A DNA stretch of 64,000 nt from Enoplosus armatus (GCF_043641665.1 NC_092183.1:23160501-23224500), one strand, 5' to 3'. Positions 33,701 through 48,700 are shown, counted from the stretch's first letter. Translations and numbers: made by a program. Notes: a model not told the origin generated them from the sequence alone.

Positions 33701-36700
33701 ATACAGTCCATTTCCACAGCACTAGTTCCATCAGTACCACAACAGAGTCACGTCATACTCACCTCTCTGCTGCTCTCACTTTCTCTTTTGAACACAATTA
33801 CTGTTTTATTTGCTACAAATAATTCTCACCAATCGCTTTTATTTTGCTGGTCTTTAATCAACGATAAGTCGCCATCGATATACCTCAATGCTTCCTGCAC
33901 AGATTGTTCACAGTAAATGTCTTCTCAAAGGGCATAATGTACCTTACCTAGCTTTTAGTTTGAAACATGAGCAGGAAGTGTTCAGTTTTATTGCTTTTGC
34001 TCTTAACTCTGAGCAAAAGAACGTTAAAGTAGAAGACATTGGCATTAATTAGTAAATTAAATCAATATTTGTGTTACAAAGTAAAACAAAGTTATTTGTC
34101 TTAATTATTTGAGACTTTATATGCCATTATATGAATACCAGCTTCATCTTTTTGCACACAAAAGCTTTTAAACCTTTTCATAATAGTAGCGCAGTTACAT
34201 TTAACACTGCAAGCGTAGCCTTCAATAAAAATCTGTTGTTAGTAAGGTGCAGTGTGGTGGCACTGAGACTCTTTAAATAGGTCAAACACGCTGGAATGGC
34301 AAACCAAAAATATTCCTGCCAAGCAGGGATCATGTGGGCTCTGCCCTATTTTTTTTTGTTGTCATTTTTTGGGTTAAGAGACAAAAGTGACGTAATACAA
34401 ATTCTGGAAAACTGTGTACACAAGGTGAAACCAGAGGGAGAGGCACATTTGTTGGTGAATTTGGGTGCTGGGAAAGAATCCAGTCTGGGTAGGCTGTTCG
34501 AAATGTGCTCATGTTCGGATTCTCTTGAAACACACCACAACTATAGCTCATTCCATATTGGAATCCTTACGGCATTTTTTTTTGCAATAGAAATATTACT
34601 GTTTTACTTTGAAAACCTCAACTTTATTCATATACTGTAATATTGTAACTTTATTCTTGTGATAAAATTACAACTTTTTAACTTTATCTTATAATATTAT
34701 GACTTTTTCTGAAAACAAAAATCTTTTCTTTTCACACCAGTGGCCTTAATAGTTTGTCATAATGACTTATAATTTTCTTCTTCTTCTGAAATGTGATACC
34801 TAGGCAATTTAAGTTGACCTGGCTCGAAACTTTCTAACGTATATAATTACACAGCGTTTTAAAAGATGAGTTGTGAGATGTGCTGAATTTTATATCTCCT
34901 ACATTGTAGAGGTGCCAAGTCAGACATTCCAGTCAACTCCCCTTCTTTTTGTTTTCCACTGGTTGCTCCATTGTGTGCATCAAATCACAGGGCTCCCTCT
35001 GTTTATGATAACCTGTCAGCACAGTTTACGTTCCCACTGTTAAGATAAGTGGCGGTACTTCTAAATTGTGTGTGCCGTCTCTCTCCCAGCCAAGCCTTTA
35101 GTTCTCAGTGTGTGCTCACTGTAGCTAATACGCAGCGTGTTCCCCGTGACAGTGGAATCAGAGCTCTACCCCAAACAGAAGCCTCAGCGTGGTGTGCACT
35201 AAACCGCTACCCAGACTGAGATGGAATGAGCTCTAGCCACCAGTCCCGGCCTTGGAGATGGTGATAGACTACACCCACTGTGGCAATAAATAGGCTTATA
35301 AAAAAGAAGACGGGACCACGGTGGTGTTTTCTGTTTGGTTGCCATGACAATGTGGGCTTGAGCTGAGAAAGCTGCACCCAAAAAACAGAACCCAAGGCAG
35401 AGTTTGTGGTTAAAGCCAGGATGGATGTCGTAGGTGATTATATTCACTAAACAGAGACATCAGAGACAAAGACTTCAAGCTGTGCTGGAATAGGATAAAC
35501 AGAAAGACAGGGACGAATATAGTAGAGGTGGAGAGCTGTTAGGGCCTCACTGCTGGCCCACAGACCACCATGACAAAAACCTCCTTATCTCTCGCTCTCT
35601 GGACTGTTTACAGCTTTTCCCGGCCAGTTTATGACTTCAAATATGTTGACGACTTAAGGTGAAAAGTTCTGCTAATATTAGCGGCACTTAGAGTACTCCA
35701 TAAACACTCCTCTCCTCTCGTCTCCTCTCCTCAACTCCTGCAGCTGAGAGTTTCATTTGCAAGAGCAAACCTTTTTGCATTCTTGCAGTCAGTGATACTG
35801 ACATTGGAACTGAGGTACACAATGCCCAGTGAGTGGAGCTTGATATGTTGATGTTGCTGATATTATCAGCCAATTTTATTTTTTTACAGATATAGGCCCT
35901 ATTGGTATCTGTGTATATGTCAGCTACATTGTGTCACTATTACATAAATAGTCCACCAGAGAGTAGTTTATTTTTAAACTGTAAAACGTACCAAAGTTGC
36001 ACACACACTTTGTGTTTATACATCATTGATGATGATCACAGGCACTAAAATGTAAGCTATGAGTTAAGTGTGGGGCGGCAGCTCTGTGTTCCTACTAACC
36101 AGTGTTGTGTGTGTATTCAAAGCCTGATACATCTTCTTCCTCTGTGCCATAGAGAAAGAAATAGGACCCAAATGCAGACAGGTGAGGCGGACAGGCAAAT
36201 TTTCAGGTATTTGTTGAAAATAGAATGCTTACAGGGAGGTTTGGAAAGGCAGGTAAGCAAGCAGGTAAGCAGGCCTTCCGGATCTGACTTGAAAGCAATG
36301 GCATTAGGAACACGGCAACTTTGACGGCTGGCAGAGAATTGATGGAACTGGGCTGGTATATAAACTGAGAGGCTGGGGCAAGTTGCCTGGGAGCTGAAGA
36401 ACGGAGCCAGGTCCTCAGGGTGGATGGCCTGAGATTGGCGGAGCTACTCAAAAGGGCAACCAGGGGGCTTGAGGTCAGGAAAGGCGTTGGCTAATTTCAG
36501 CAATTTATTGAAAATAGAAGGCTTACAGGTAGGTATAGGTAGGCAAGTAAGCTGGCAGACAGCCAGGGGGGCATGTACTTGTAGGCAGATAGGCGGACAG
36601 GCAACTCTGGGGAAAGTCTGAGGGTGGATGGATGGAAAATGGTAATGAAGGGGCCTGGGGAATTAGGACTGTGGCTGGAAAGGAGGGACAGAGAGACAGA

Positions 36701-39700
36701 CTGTGACACAATGAGCCACACTGTTGCACTTGGTAACATGTTCCTTCATTACCATGAACACACACACCGCAGTTTATTTTGACTCAATCCCACATACACT
36801 GTCCCGTTGCCCCAAATACTTACTAGAACACCAAATGTGGATTCATCCGCTGCTGAAAGTAGTCCCCAACAAATGCAGCATTTCTTCCTGTTTGAGTAAC
36901 GTCTGATTAAAACCTACAGCAAGCAGCTGTTTTAGGAAATTAGTGAGCCTTTTTTCTATACATTTATGAGAATGACATTTTCAGTAGGGACCAATGGGCT
37001 TGGAGCTGAGAGCCACAGACAGGGTAGGGAAGTCTAGAAAATATTGAGGAACACGCATCACACATTGTTGGCTGGGGTCTTTTTATAAGGTTTGTTGAGA
37101 AGTTAAAGGTCTGCACTGAATTTAACACTGAATTGCCCGTGTTAAATTAATGCACTGAATTAACATTAATTTAACACGGGCAAAATTTGACTCAATGAGT
37201 ACCGTGATGGATTACATAACTCATGCAAGTTTTCAAAAGTCTACACAATGTATACAACACAGTGGCATGGTTTGCAGAATGGTTATCTGTCTCTTTAAGA
37301 TCCTTCGAGATTCTCAGGCTCAGTTCAGCGATTAATTCATTCAGTGAATAAAATGGCTGATTACCAGTGTATGACTGAACTAGAGATCCGGTCACATCAG
37401 TCTCTTGATCAATGCAACTGCAACCTTACATTGTCTTTTCTGCATACGCTGATGCATTGTGGACTGTGTCTGCCCCGTCCTACCTGCTCCTCCATGGCTC
37501 ACTGTTTGGACTGATTTGACCAAATAAGGGAACCTGCAGATACAACCGTAAATCCCTCTGCCCCCCCGACCTGATTTAGAACTGAGGGCACTTAAACCAG
37601 CGCTCCATAAACACAGTTTATATCCATTAAATTGCTCTCTGCTCTCAGACCTGGATGAATGGGTAAAAGACTCTCAGCTGTGACATAAAGGGAAGGGTTT
37701 CAGTCATTACTAATTTGCTTCAGAAAATACATCATTGTCTCTCTTTAATTCATAATATGGCCAGCAAGTATTACACATATCCAAAGCTCTATGTGCATCT
37801 CTAATGCTCTAATGCACAGTATTGACACTTTACCTTTCTACTTTTCATCTCTGCACCTTTCTGCGTCCTTCATTTTATTGTTGTTGACCCCTTTTTATTC
37901 CCTCCACCCAGTCAGCGCTCTGTACTTAAATGACAGTACAGTGTGGAGCAATGCAGAGATTGTAAGTCCAAGCCTCACCTGGAGCAGTCTTTACACATTT
38001 ACCATGGGAATTAATAACTAAGAACTTATTAAGCATCCTGGCTGCGACAGCATTGCCTTTAGCTCCCTCCATGTCTTCAGACCGGGCCCTGCGCCACGAG
38101 GGGTCTAAAGGAGGCTTAGCCCCCTCTTTTTAAGCTTTATGTATCTATAGAAAAAATGTGTATACCTGTAAATTTTATAATAAATATTATTATAAATAGA
38201 ACTTTTCTTCATGATCTCAATTTAATTATTTTATCTGGAGAACACAAATTGGTGCTCATAATGGCAATTTGACATGTATAACTACTTCCTATGCCATTTA
38301 ACAGTTTCACATGTTCTCTCCTGGGACACTCCTGTCTGATCAAACAGATTTTAATAGGCCATGAAGTAAAGACGCCCATTATAGATAATGGTACATTCAT
38401 GTCCTGATCACCAAAAACAATAGCTGAATATAAAATATATGACTATAACTAAGATCACCTTTAGTTATCTTTGGATTAAAACTGTGTGATATTCATATGT
38501 ACTGTACTGACGATGATGTATCTTCATTTTGTTGTCTTAGGGCATTTGATAACAGTGGACTCAGCCTTCTTACATGAGCAGGAGCAGGCGGTTCTTGTCA
38601 GTCCAGTTCTGGACCAGCAGGACTGGTGCTGTGTGAGGTTGGTGTATCAGATCACTGGACGGGGTTCCCTGCAGCTCCACCTCAGACCAGACGGTGATAA
38701 CTTTGACTACCGACTCTGGACTGCCAACAAAGCCTCTGACAGCTGGCTCATCGCAAGTGTGGACCTACAAAACACCACAATCCCCTACCAGGTAGGAATG
38801 CCTATAAAGGCCATACTCACCATAATAATGAACTCATTGTTAACTTTTACCTAATATATCATATATAAAATGTTTGATTGGAATAGGCTGTGACAAGCTC
38901 CAGTCCCCCCGTGACTCTGCCCTTCCAATATTGGCTTACATTCCAGAGCAATGTTTGCAATACAACCTTTGAAAACCAAATCAAATAAACCAAATAAGAT
39001 GCCTCTTGTCACAGTGGGAGGCATGAAAAAGGCGAATCGAATACTACAAGGCCCTCCTCATGGTTCTACCAAAAGTAGACTGGAGGCCAATCGCAACCAT
39101 TTCAAAATGCTGCAGATTTTTTTTATCTAGGATTACACAGTTTGATTACATCATACCACTTCCAACATTTTGCTCTGGCTTCCTCTAAGTTGCTTGTTGG
39201 CAATTTGGGACAGGCCGTCTGATTGTTTCAGGGGTTAAATCATAGACTATATATATGAAGATGGACGACCTAACAGCTCCCCAAAAGTGAAGACAAAACG
39301 TCTCGATCGCCCCCTGGTGGCTGGCTGCAGTATATGTCATAATATATGTCATAGTATATGCCCCCTCCATGTTAGCGGATGGGACATGGGCCAAACTAAA
39401 AAAATCAAAGTACACGTCAAATTTCCCAAAGATGGTTTCTGTCATTTTAAGTAGTCCTTACACCCTGATGTTTGTTCATTTTTCTGATACGTTTGGTTTT
39501 AATTAATATAAAGGGGGTGAAACGTCATGATTGACTCGCCGATCACCACTGCGCAGACTCTGTCTCCAAATGACGTTACGAGCGCAAGATGGCAGTGGCC
39601 ATATCCGGGAGAGTTTGGCTTCATCTTTGTACAGTGGGAGTAGGTGGAGACGCGTCCATCTTTATATACAGTCTATGGGTTAAATCAACAGTCAGTGAAG

Positions 39701-42700
39701 CTGCTTATATGTTTAAGGGCATACACAATTAAAATAATTCAGAGGCAGATTCGAGAAAATTTGATTAGCTGTGTTGCCATGGGGGCTGTGTTAATATTTG
39801 TAATTTCATTGTTTTTAGTTGTATGTATGTAGAATATATGCCTTCTCGTATGTAAAGCAGATTGTCCTTTAGTATGAAACTATAAATAAAGATTTGCTCA
39901 CTAGTCTAAATTTAAAGAAAGCGGATTCTCCTTAAATACAGAGTGAGTTTGAGACCAAGGCCCACAAGTGCTATAAAAGAAGCAATGACGTCATCTAAGC
40001 CTCTCTCTAAATTTAACTAGCTTCCTTGTTGTTAACCAGAGCACTAACCTCTTCTATAGCAGTCTGCTTTGGAAGGAACAATTCTTAAAATGAATATACA
40101 GAACCTGACAAAGAGTTTTACAGAGTAAAAAAACACTGTATTCACGTAAATCCCCAAAATTTCAGACTCAGTGGGCATTTGCATTTTAAAGAATTGATTA
40201 CGATGTGAGGTGATGTATGGATGTGATATGATATATGCAGGATGATTCAGACCATGCCCATACGTCTATGTGTGTTTCTAAGAAATATGAACGTATCACA
40301 CCCACACTACTGGTCTACAAATCACTCACTGGACTAGGACTAAATTAATATCTCTGACATGCTTTCTTCTTTTGTCAATATGCTGGCCTCTTTGCTTACA
40401 CATGTGCATGAGCTTGTGAGCAGCAGACGAGTGAGCGCGAGTGATTCACACAGTTTCAGCTCACTCAGCTGAAACATTCAGTCAGGGCATGCAAAATGTT
40501 CGTATGTTTGCATTTTGTTCAAAGAATCATGAGCATGTGTATATGTCACCAGTCAGCAGCAACTAGAACAATAAAATGCGGTGAATCGTGAGTGCACATG
40601 AGTCACATGACTGTAAGCTCACATGTGCAAATGTGCTCTGAGTCATGCCCCCATAGAGATGACTGTAACTACACCGGTCCGGTGAAAGAACAGCCACGCA
40701 TCGTACAGATGTCTTTGAAGATTTATTTCTCTCTCTCACTCGACAGCAGACACCGTGAAAGCTACAAAAACAAAGACAAAGTTTCAAACATACATCTCTC
40801 CGTCATTTCAAGCTAGTACTCGCTAATAAACCGACCACATTACTACAACAGAAATGTGAAGTAATAAGCAAACCGCTGAAACGTATTACATCTTCTATAC
40901 AAAGGCGAATATCATGTGCAAGGTAAACCACTCAAAAACAGTTACTGTGTGCGCCTCTTCGATCGCGTATAGAATACGTTTACTTTGGGGACGTATCGTT
41001 TACTCTTCCTCTTCATCCATGTTAGATCCTTACCCATAATGCTCTAGCTGTGCCCTTCAAAATAAAACACATTTTTCTCACTTTGCTCACTTAAAGAGCA
41101 CTACATTTTAACATTTACATTACAGTATGAACTCTCATGCATTTATAACATATATACATACATATACACATACATATATTGCAATAAACAACTCAATGAA
41201 CCATGTCTCTAAGACAGTTACAATGACATTGATAATGTGAACGTGTAATGTGAATTTTATGTGATTTGACATATGCTGTAGATCTAATCTGATATAAATG
41301 GGACATCATGTGAAGTGACATTGGTGGTCTCTTTTTTTTTCTCCCACAGGTTTTGCTGGAAGGGCGACCTGAACATGGCTCAGGGAACAGTGTGGCCATC
41401 TTTGAAATTCACATTGTTCCCGGCTACTGCATTGGTCAGTGTCAACTATATATCAAGTGAGATGTTTCGACTTTGATGTGTAGTCTGATGTGAAACTGTA
41501 TTTGTTCATATAAAAATATGTAATATGTATTTATGTTTTTTTTTTTACCAGAGTGTAACTTTGAGGAGCATCACCTGTGTGGCTACAGTAACAGCTGGAA
41601 CCCAAATGTCAACTGGTACGTCGGAGGGAGTGTGGCTAGAGAGCCTGAGTCTAACGTGCTTGGAAACCACACCAACAATAACCAGAGAGGTATATGGACA
41701 CACACACACACACACACACACACAGAGGTCAAATTCAAGTTTATTTTTTTCAAAAAACGATGAAATGCTTGATCACAGCTACATTGTGTTGCATAAACAT
41801 ATATTAGCATAACTGTTCTTGAAGGAATACACCACCACGTGTAGAGTATCAGATATCCTCCTGTCTTGAAAGTTGTGGCTTGCGCCTTCAAAGAATGGCC
41901 CTTGAAGACAGATAGACACAGACAGACAGTAAGAGACATAGGCACATTCTGTAGATAGACTTACTGTATACTAAACTATATTAATCCCAAAGGGAAGGGT
42001 GTTGCAATTGGCAAGTCATGTAAATCGCGTAACAAATTAGGTAGTTGTGAAACAAAATATTATAAAAGCCCAAATTAAATAAAATCTGAGATAATAGATT
42101 GATTTTAAACTCGGACCCTACTCTTTACCACTAATGTATAGATATACATTGTACATTAGCAACGTCAGTCAAGTTTGTATTCTCAGCAGTCTAATTATAC
42201 TGCAAAAAATATCAATGTCTAATGAAACGTTTCTAACCAATACTGCAGCATAAACCACTTCTCCTCTGTCTGTTTCTATGATCAGTATGTTCCGAACTGC
42301 CCAGACACATATTTATGCCAAATAATGGCTAAATATACACCTTCCATTTGTCACTAGTGTGGTTAGCTGTTTACATCTGTAGCTCCCAACTGGTTATTAT
42401 TGTGCAGTATGCTGTACACCGCTGAGGTCTGACTGTTGTGTCTGACAGACCTGGCAGCCACAGTGTTCATTTTGCTCAAGATGCGAGGAGTCATAGGAAC
42501 AATTTTGACTTCATACTTCAGGCTTATGGCTGAATCACAACAGTGCACCTACATGGCTTGGTTTTTGAAGGAGGAGCTAGAGGAGATTCCCAAGCAAACA
42601 TTTTTATTATGTAATGTAAATCACGTGACAGTACCAACACTATCACAGAGTGGATGAGTCCAATTGGCCGCTGTAGTAATTTTCTCTTTTGTTTGTTCCC

Positions 42701-45700
42701 CTAATATCACTACTTATACTGTTACATTGGCACTGTTTCTGTCTGCTGACAGCAGGACTTGAAGCTCCACATTGTGAAGTTCTTTGTTTTTACTCTTTGG
42801 TAACATTTTTGTAAATGAAGCAGACCAGGCACCGTAGCCTTACATAGGAATTTGGGTTCGTCAGTGGTGCGAATGATTAAATCTCGTGAACATGCACCTC
42901 CTCATGAAGAGGTGGCGTTCGTCAGCAGTTCATCAATGTTTAAGATAAAAGTACAAAAATATTAAGGCCCGATGTCTTATTTCAAGTTATCCACAGTTTC
43001 CAGCGCTGCAGCATTGTTGTGATTCTGGAACTTTGGATTTTAAAGTTTTTTCTGTAAGATTTGGTTTGTGTTGACATTGAGCGCTTCTCTGTAAGATTTC
43101 TTATCAAACCAAGTGTTGTCATCAATGAATTGTATTACTGTTGTGTTGTTCTTGCTCTCTTAACTTTATTACTTTGTAAAGCACTTTGTGCTGCATTTAA
43201 ATAAACTTAAACTTGAACCAGGCAAAATATTCCCACTAACAGGTCATGGTCTACCAGTTTCAAACATCCAGGATCCAGCTGCATGTAAAGTTGCAGAGAG
43301 CAACGCAACAGTTGATGGTTCTGGAGGCAGAATCAGTACACTGTACATGAGTCATCATAACAATCCATTAGAGTGAATGTCTCTTTCATTTGCACAGTCT
43401 TATGACAACTTGTAAAAACCACTCATCGTATAAATGTGACAGTATCAGCCCATAAACGTGCGTCATGACCTCATCATTTCATTTCATTTTTCATTTCACC
43501 TCATTTCACTTAAATACTGTAAATGTGTATATTTTGTATTTTGTATTTCTTATTTTTATATTTTGTACAAACTTTTAGTTCTAAATTATGCTACTTTCTA
43601 CTCTTGAATGGGAGCACCGGTACTGTACAATTTCCCCCCGGGGATCAATAAAGTATTTCTGATTCTGATTCTGATTCTGATCAATATCTTCCACTGCTCC
43701 AGGCCACTACATGTATGTGGACTCTGTGTACGCCAAGCACTTCCAGGAAGTGGCCAAGCTGACCTCACCCATGACTACGGTGCCCATGGCTGGCTGCCTG
43801 TCCTTCTACTACCACCGAGACCAGGAGAGGGGAAACATCTTTTCAGTTTTCACCAGAGACCAGCTGGGCCACTATGAGGAGATCTGGAGGCCAGAGGTGT
43901 ATGCTACCACTGGCTGGACTCTGGTCAGTGTTGACATCAAGGCCCCACACCCCCTGGAGGTCAGTACTGGAGCTAGCATGCACAATTACAGCGAGTAGGT
44001 CAGCTTCATATGATGATTGGATTGAAATGAATGAAAATACATATCAATTTAAAAACTGTGGTCTGCTGTGAAAAATGGCTGCATGGCTTTTCTATATGGT
44101 AAATTCCAGTTTATTACAAATTGGGTCCTATTTTTTTTTTATGATATCTCTTTTAACAAATATCTGCATATGAATGCAGAATATGTAGGCAGGGGCAACA
44201 TTTTGGTATCGGAAGTGATTCTGGTTTCCGTTTGTAGTCTGTTTGTAGTCCAAGTATTGACCAATCACAATTTGGTTGCATGCAGGTAAACAGTCCGTGA
44301 GGAGAGCAAAAGAGGCGGAATGTATTGGCCGCAATGCAATCTTGGAACCCATGGACTACCGTCTTTTTTTATCGATCCGGGAGCCCTAGAAATGAGCTTT
44401 TTATTAGTGTTTTAAATTAATTTACATTCAAATCGTTGTCATACATAATGTGAGCAGTATGTTCCCCCCAAAGCTGAAATGAAACCTTCACAGGCAGAAC
44501 TGAAGCTGACCCATGACGTATGTAACGTATGGGATCTTGAGGTGGCCACATTTTGGTGTTGGAATCTCAAGGAGGACATTCACATCCAATGCCTAAATTA
44601 CTCAAGGTCTCACTCCCATACACAAGCACTGGTGTTCACATAACCAAAGTTCCATACTTAGGTCATGTAATGACACACAAGCTAGCTCCATTTGTTGATG
44701 AAGACTGTGAGATGCGGTTGTAAGCTCCAAAACGCTACTAAGTAACCTTGTTTTAAGATTATTTAGTGGCACAAGAGAAAAGTCGGAATAAACTGGAATT
44801 ATCCTTTGAAGTAAACCCAAACTTTACGGGTTGGGAGTTCAATCCCTGGCTCCCCCCGTTATGTCGAAGTGTCCTTGAGCAAGACACTGAACCCTAAGTT
44901 GCTCCCGATGGAGACCAGCACCTTGCATGGCAGCTCGGTCGCCATCAGTGTGTGAATGTGTGTGTGAATGGGTGAATGAGACTTAGCTGTAAAGCGCTTT
45001 GGGAACCGTGAAGGTTGAAAAGCGCTATAAAGTGAGATCATTTATCATTTACTTCAATACTACTCCAATCTGTGACATTTATCTGGTTTTTGGAAATGAG
45101 ACCAGACATGTAAAATGACCTTCTAGTCAAAATGATGAGCAGTGTTCTCTCTGTGGGACAACAGTGACTCAGCTTGAGTACTGTGGTCTAACTACTCATC
45201 ATGTGTTGTCATTTTTTACTTTGATGCCACAAGGGAACGAAAATAATTGCCCTGTAATTGGTTGTAGAATGTTGTAGAACCATGGTGACTTTGAATTGAA
45301 AGCTCCACACGTCTTGGGGGCACAACATTGTTTCCAGAGAACTGCTGAACAGTATTGGATTAGTATTTGACTCCTGTGCTGACCTAACCAATACAGCTGG
45401 AGAGTCATTTGTTCCTCAGCATTTGGATGCACAGTGCAGTAGTCTCTTGTGGACAGCTAGGTGATGCTTGTTTGACTATTGGAATACAGCCTGGTGTACA
45501 GACACACCAGCTTTTCTAATGCCCAGCTCTCTGGACCACAATACTGATTTATTCCCATAGAGCTACAAGACTAATACATTAAACATATTGCTGCAATGTA
45601 CAGTGTAGTGTGGTTGTAAATGCTGGCAGCAGTATGCACCAAGTTGGCAGTAAAGAATGCAGTCTTTTCATCATCTTACAGTGGGCTTGCTTGGAAAACA

Positions 45701-48700
45701 CTTAAAATGAATGGGGTTCAGTGCTGGAACTATACAGTGTTTGGAACCATTGGCAGCCCCACGACACGCACTGCTTCCGCACATTCCGATTTCAACAGTA
45801 GTCTATGGAAGTGTCGCAACTCTCTCTTTCAACGGGTCCGGGCAGTGAGGGAGGGTCTAACAAAAGATTGCCATCACATTGCATCATGGGAAACGTAGGA
45901 TCCAGTGTTGTTGGAGCTTGAGCCATGAGGACTAGGGACTAGGGTTGCAAATTCCGTGCATTTTCGTCAAGTGACAGTGGAACGCGTTAACAATCAATAA
46001 TTGGTTGGTTGGATCATTAATAATTAATAAGATACAAACCGCACATCTTTTTCTCAGTTTAACTTTCATTTAAACAATCCTAGCGGCACGTTATAGAAAC
46101 ATCAGTTCTCAACGCGGCTTGTAATTGCACCTCTTGAGGGGATGCTGTAGCCTGGCTCAATGTAGTTCAGCAGCTCACGAAATCCCTCACAGTCCAGCAG
46201 TTTTTCTGAACCGCAAAGGTGAAGCACGCCCTCTTGTGGTATAAAAGTTGTGTGAGCTCCGGGGAAAAGGTCCACACAAACACAAACAAACAAACGGCAA
46301 TCACTGGATTACTAATTAATCACTGACATCCCTACTAGGGACTAAAAGTTATGATATTCTCAGCCTCTGCTGCACAGATTTTGACCATTCTTTTTAAATC
46401 TGTCTCTTGCGAGTCCCTCAACTTTATGAAAACACAGTACTACTTCGCTACAGTACTCCTCGAAGTAATTGCAGGTGTGAGATATGTAAAACATTGTAAG
46501 ACATTTTGTCTTAAGTGCTGCTCAAGGATTGCTCATAGCTGCTGCACATTTTTTGCATTCGTCAACAGAGAGCATTGTCCCGACCCTTGGCAGCCTCCGA
46601 ATAAATGATCCTTATGGCCTGTGGAGAGAAGCTCATCCTCAGCCTGCCGGTGTTGGCCTTGTGACTGTGAATGAGTTTTTTTGACTGCAGCAGCTACACT
46701 GAGAATTCATAATTGGGCGGCATGGTGGCGCAGTGGTTAGCACTGTAGCACGGGAGGTAAAGCTGGTTAACCAAAGTTCCATACTTAGGTCATGTAATGA
46801 CACACAAGCTAGCTCCATTTGTTGATGAAGACTGTGAGATGCGGTTGTAAGCTCCAAAACGCTACTAAGTAACCTTGTTTTAAGATTATTTAGTGGCACA
46901 AGAGAAAAGTCGGAATAAACTGGAATTATCCTTTGAAGTAAACCCAAACTTGGGCGGCATGGTGGCACAGTGGTTAGCACTATCTCACAGGAGGTAAAGC
47001 TGGTTAGAGCGGGTTGGGGGTTCGATCCCCGGCTGCCCCCGTCATGTCGAAGTGTCCTTGAGCAAGACACTGAACCCTAAGTTGCTCCCGATGGAGACCA
47101 GCACCTTGCATGGCAGCTCGGTCGCCATCGGTGTGTGAATGGGTGAATGAGACTTAGCTGTAAAGCGCTTTGGGAACCGTGAAGGTTGAAAGGCGCTATA
47201 TAAGTAAGATCATTTACCATTTACCATTTATAATGACTCTCCCTTCCCTGGTCCTGCTCACTCTGGTGTAGATGCAGATGCAGAGTGAGACCACCTCTAA
47301 AGATGCATTCTACCAAATACACCACCCTTTTGACAGTGTCCGCCACAGTGAACCTAGGCTTGTCTACTCCTCGAATGGGAAAACGACTGGAGCACACTCA
47401 CTGATGTCTTGCAGAGCTTTCAGATGTATCTCTAAGTGGAATTTTAGTTAAACTACTGAAGAGTGGATTCCAGGGTAGGCTGTTGCCAGAGCTAATGTCC
47501 CAGTGCAAACCATATAGTATAATCACAAAAGAGTCACAAGAATACAAGTGTATTGTAAAGTGACAGACAATCAAGAACAAAAAGTGCTGCAGCAAACATC
47601 TATGATAAATTAAAGGAAGCATGAATCATCTTTATTCAGTTCTTTATGTATGGAGAAATATGCCTCTCTGCACACAGTGAGTTGATCATGGCCTCATCGG
47701 AAGACAGCTGTAGGTTGATTTGTCATTCAGAGGTCCTACATAGTATTAAACAAGATATGTTTGCACAAAGCATAAAAACAAACTTGTCTTGTTTCTTCAT
47801 AAATACATGAAATGATGCAGGTACTACCAAACCCGTCAGTCCACTAGTTTGCCAGTTGACAAACTGCTGCTAAGTCACATCTGACAATGTTTTGATATCA
47901 GACTGATAACCTACAATAATACTAATTTAGGCATGATGGTGCAGTGGTTAGCACTGTCGCACAGATTGTGGGTTCGATCGCAAAGCGCTTTGGGAACCCT
48001 TAAGGTTGAAAAGCGCCATTTAAGTGAGACCATTTACCATTTAATGGCGCCTATTTGACAAAATGAAAACAAATGTAGAATATAAAACAGGCTCAAGTTG
48101 AAGCTCAAAGCTAACTCACTGACTCCATGGCAACATTATACTTCCTGTTTACATCCCCCAAAGCACCATGGGAACTGTATTTACTGTATTGAACTGTATT
48201 ACTTTGAAGAAGGACACGCCCCCATCACCATCAATGGGACTACGGTGGAGAGAGTCAGCAGCTTCAGGTTCCTCCAGGTTCATATTAGCGAACCTGGTGA
48301 GCTGGACTCACCACAATGACACCATCAGAAAAACAGCAAGACCACGGCTCTTCTTCCTCTGCAGGCTGAGGAGGCTCACCATGGACTCCAATATACTCTG
48401 TAACTTCCACAGGTGCACCATTGAGAGTATCCTGACTGCACAGCACATCCCCTGGAGCTGCCATCCATGGAAGATCTATACACCCAGCTGAACTGGAAGA
48501 AGGCCAACAGGATCATCAGAGACCCCAATCACCCCAGCCACAAACTGTTCTGCCTGCCGCCGTCTGGCAGACAGTACCACGGCATCTGGACAAGACTGCT
48601 GAACTCTTGAGCTCTCAAGCTCATTACTGTCACTTGCACCGTATTGGTACATTTTACCTTATACTACTTTATTTAATGTTATCCTGTTTATACCTACACA

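Noticed and set aside
37133..37183. microRNA precursor
   Set aside because: The stem is only 20 bp and perfectly paired, too short for a pre-miRNA and without its usual bulges.
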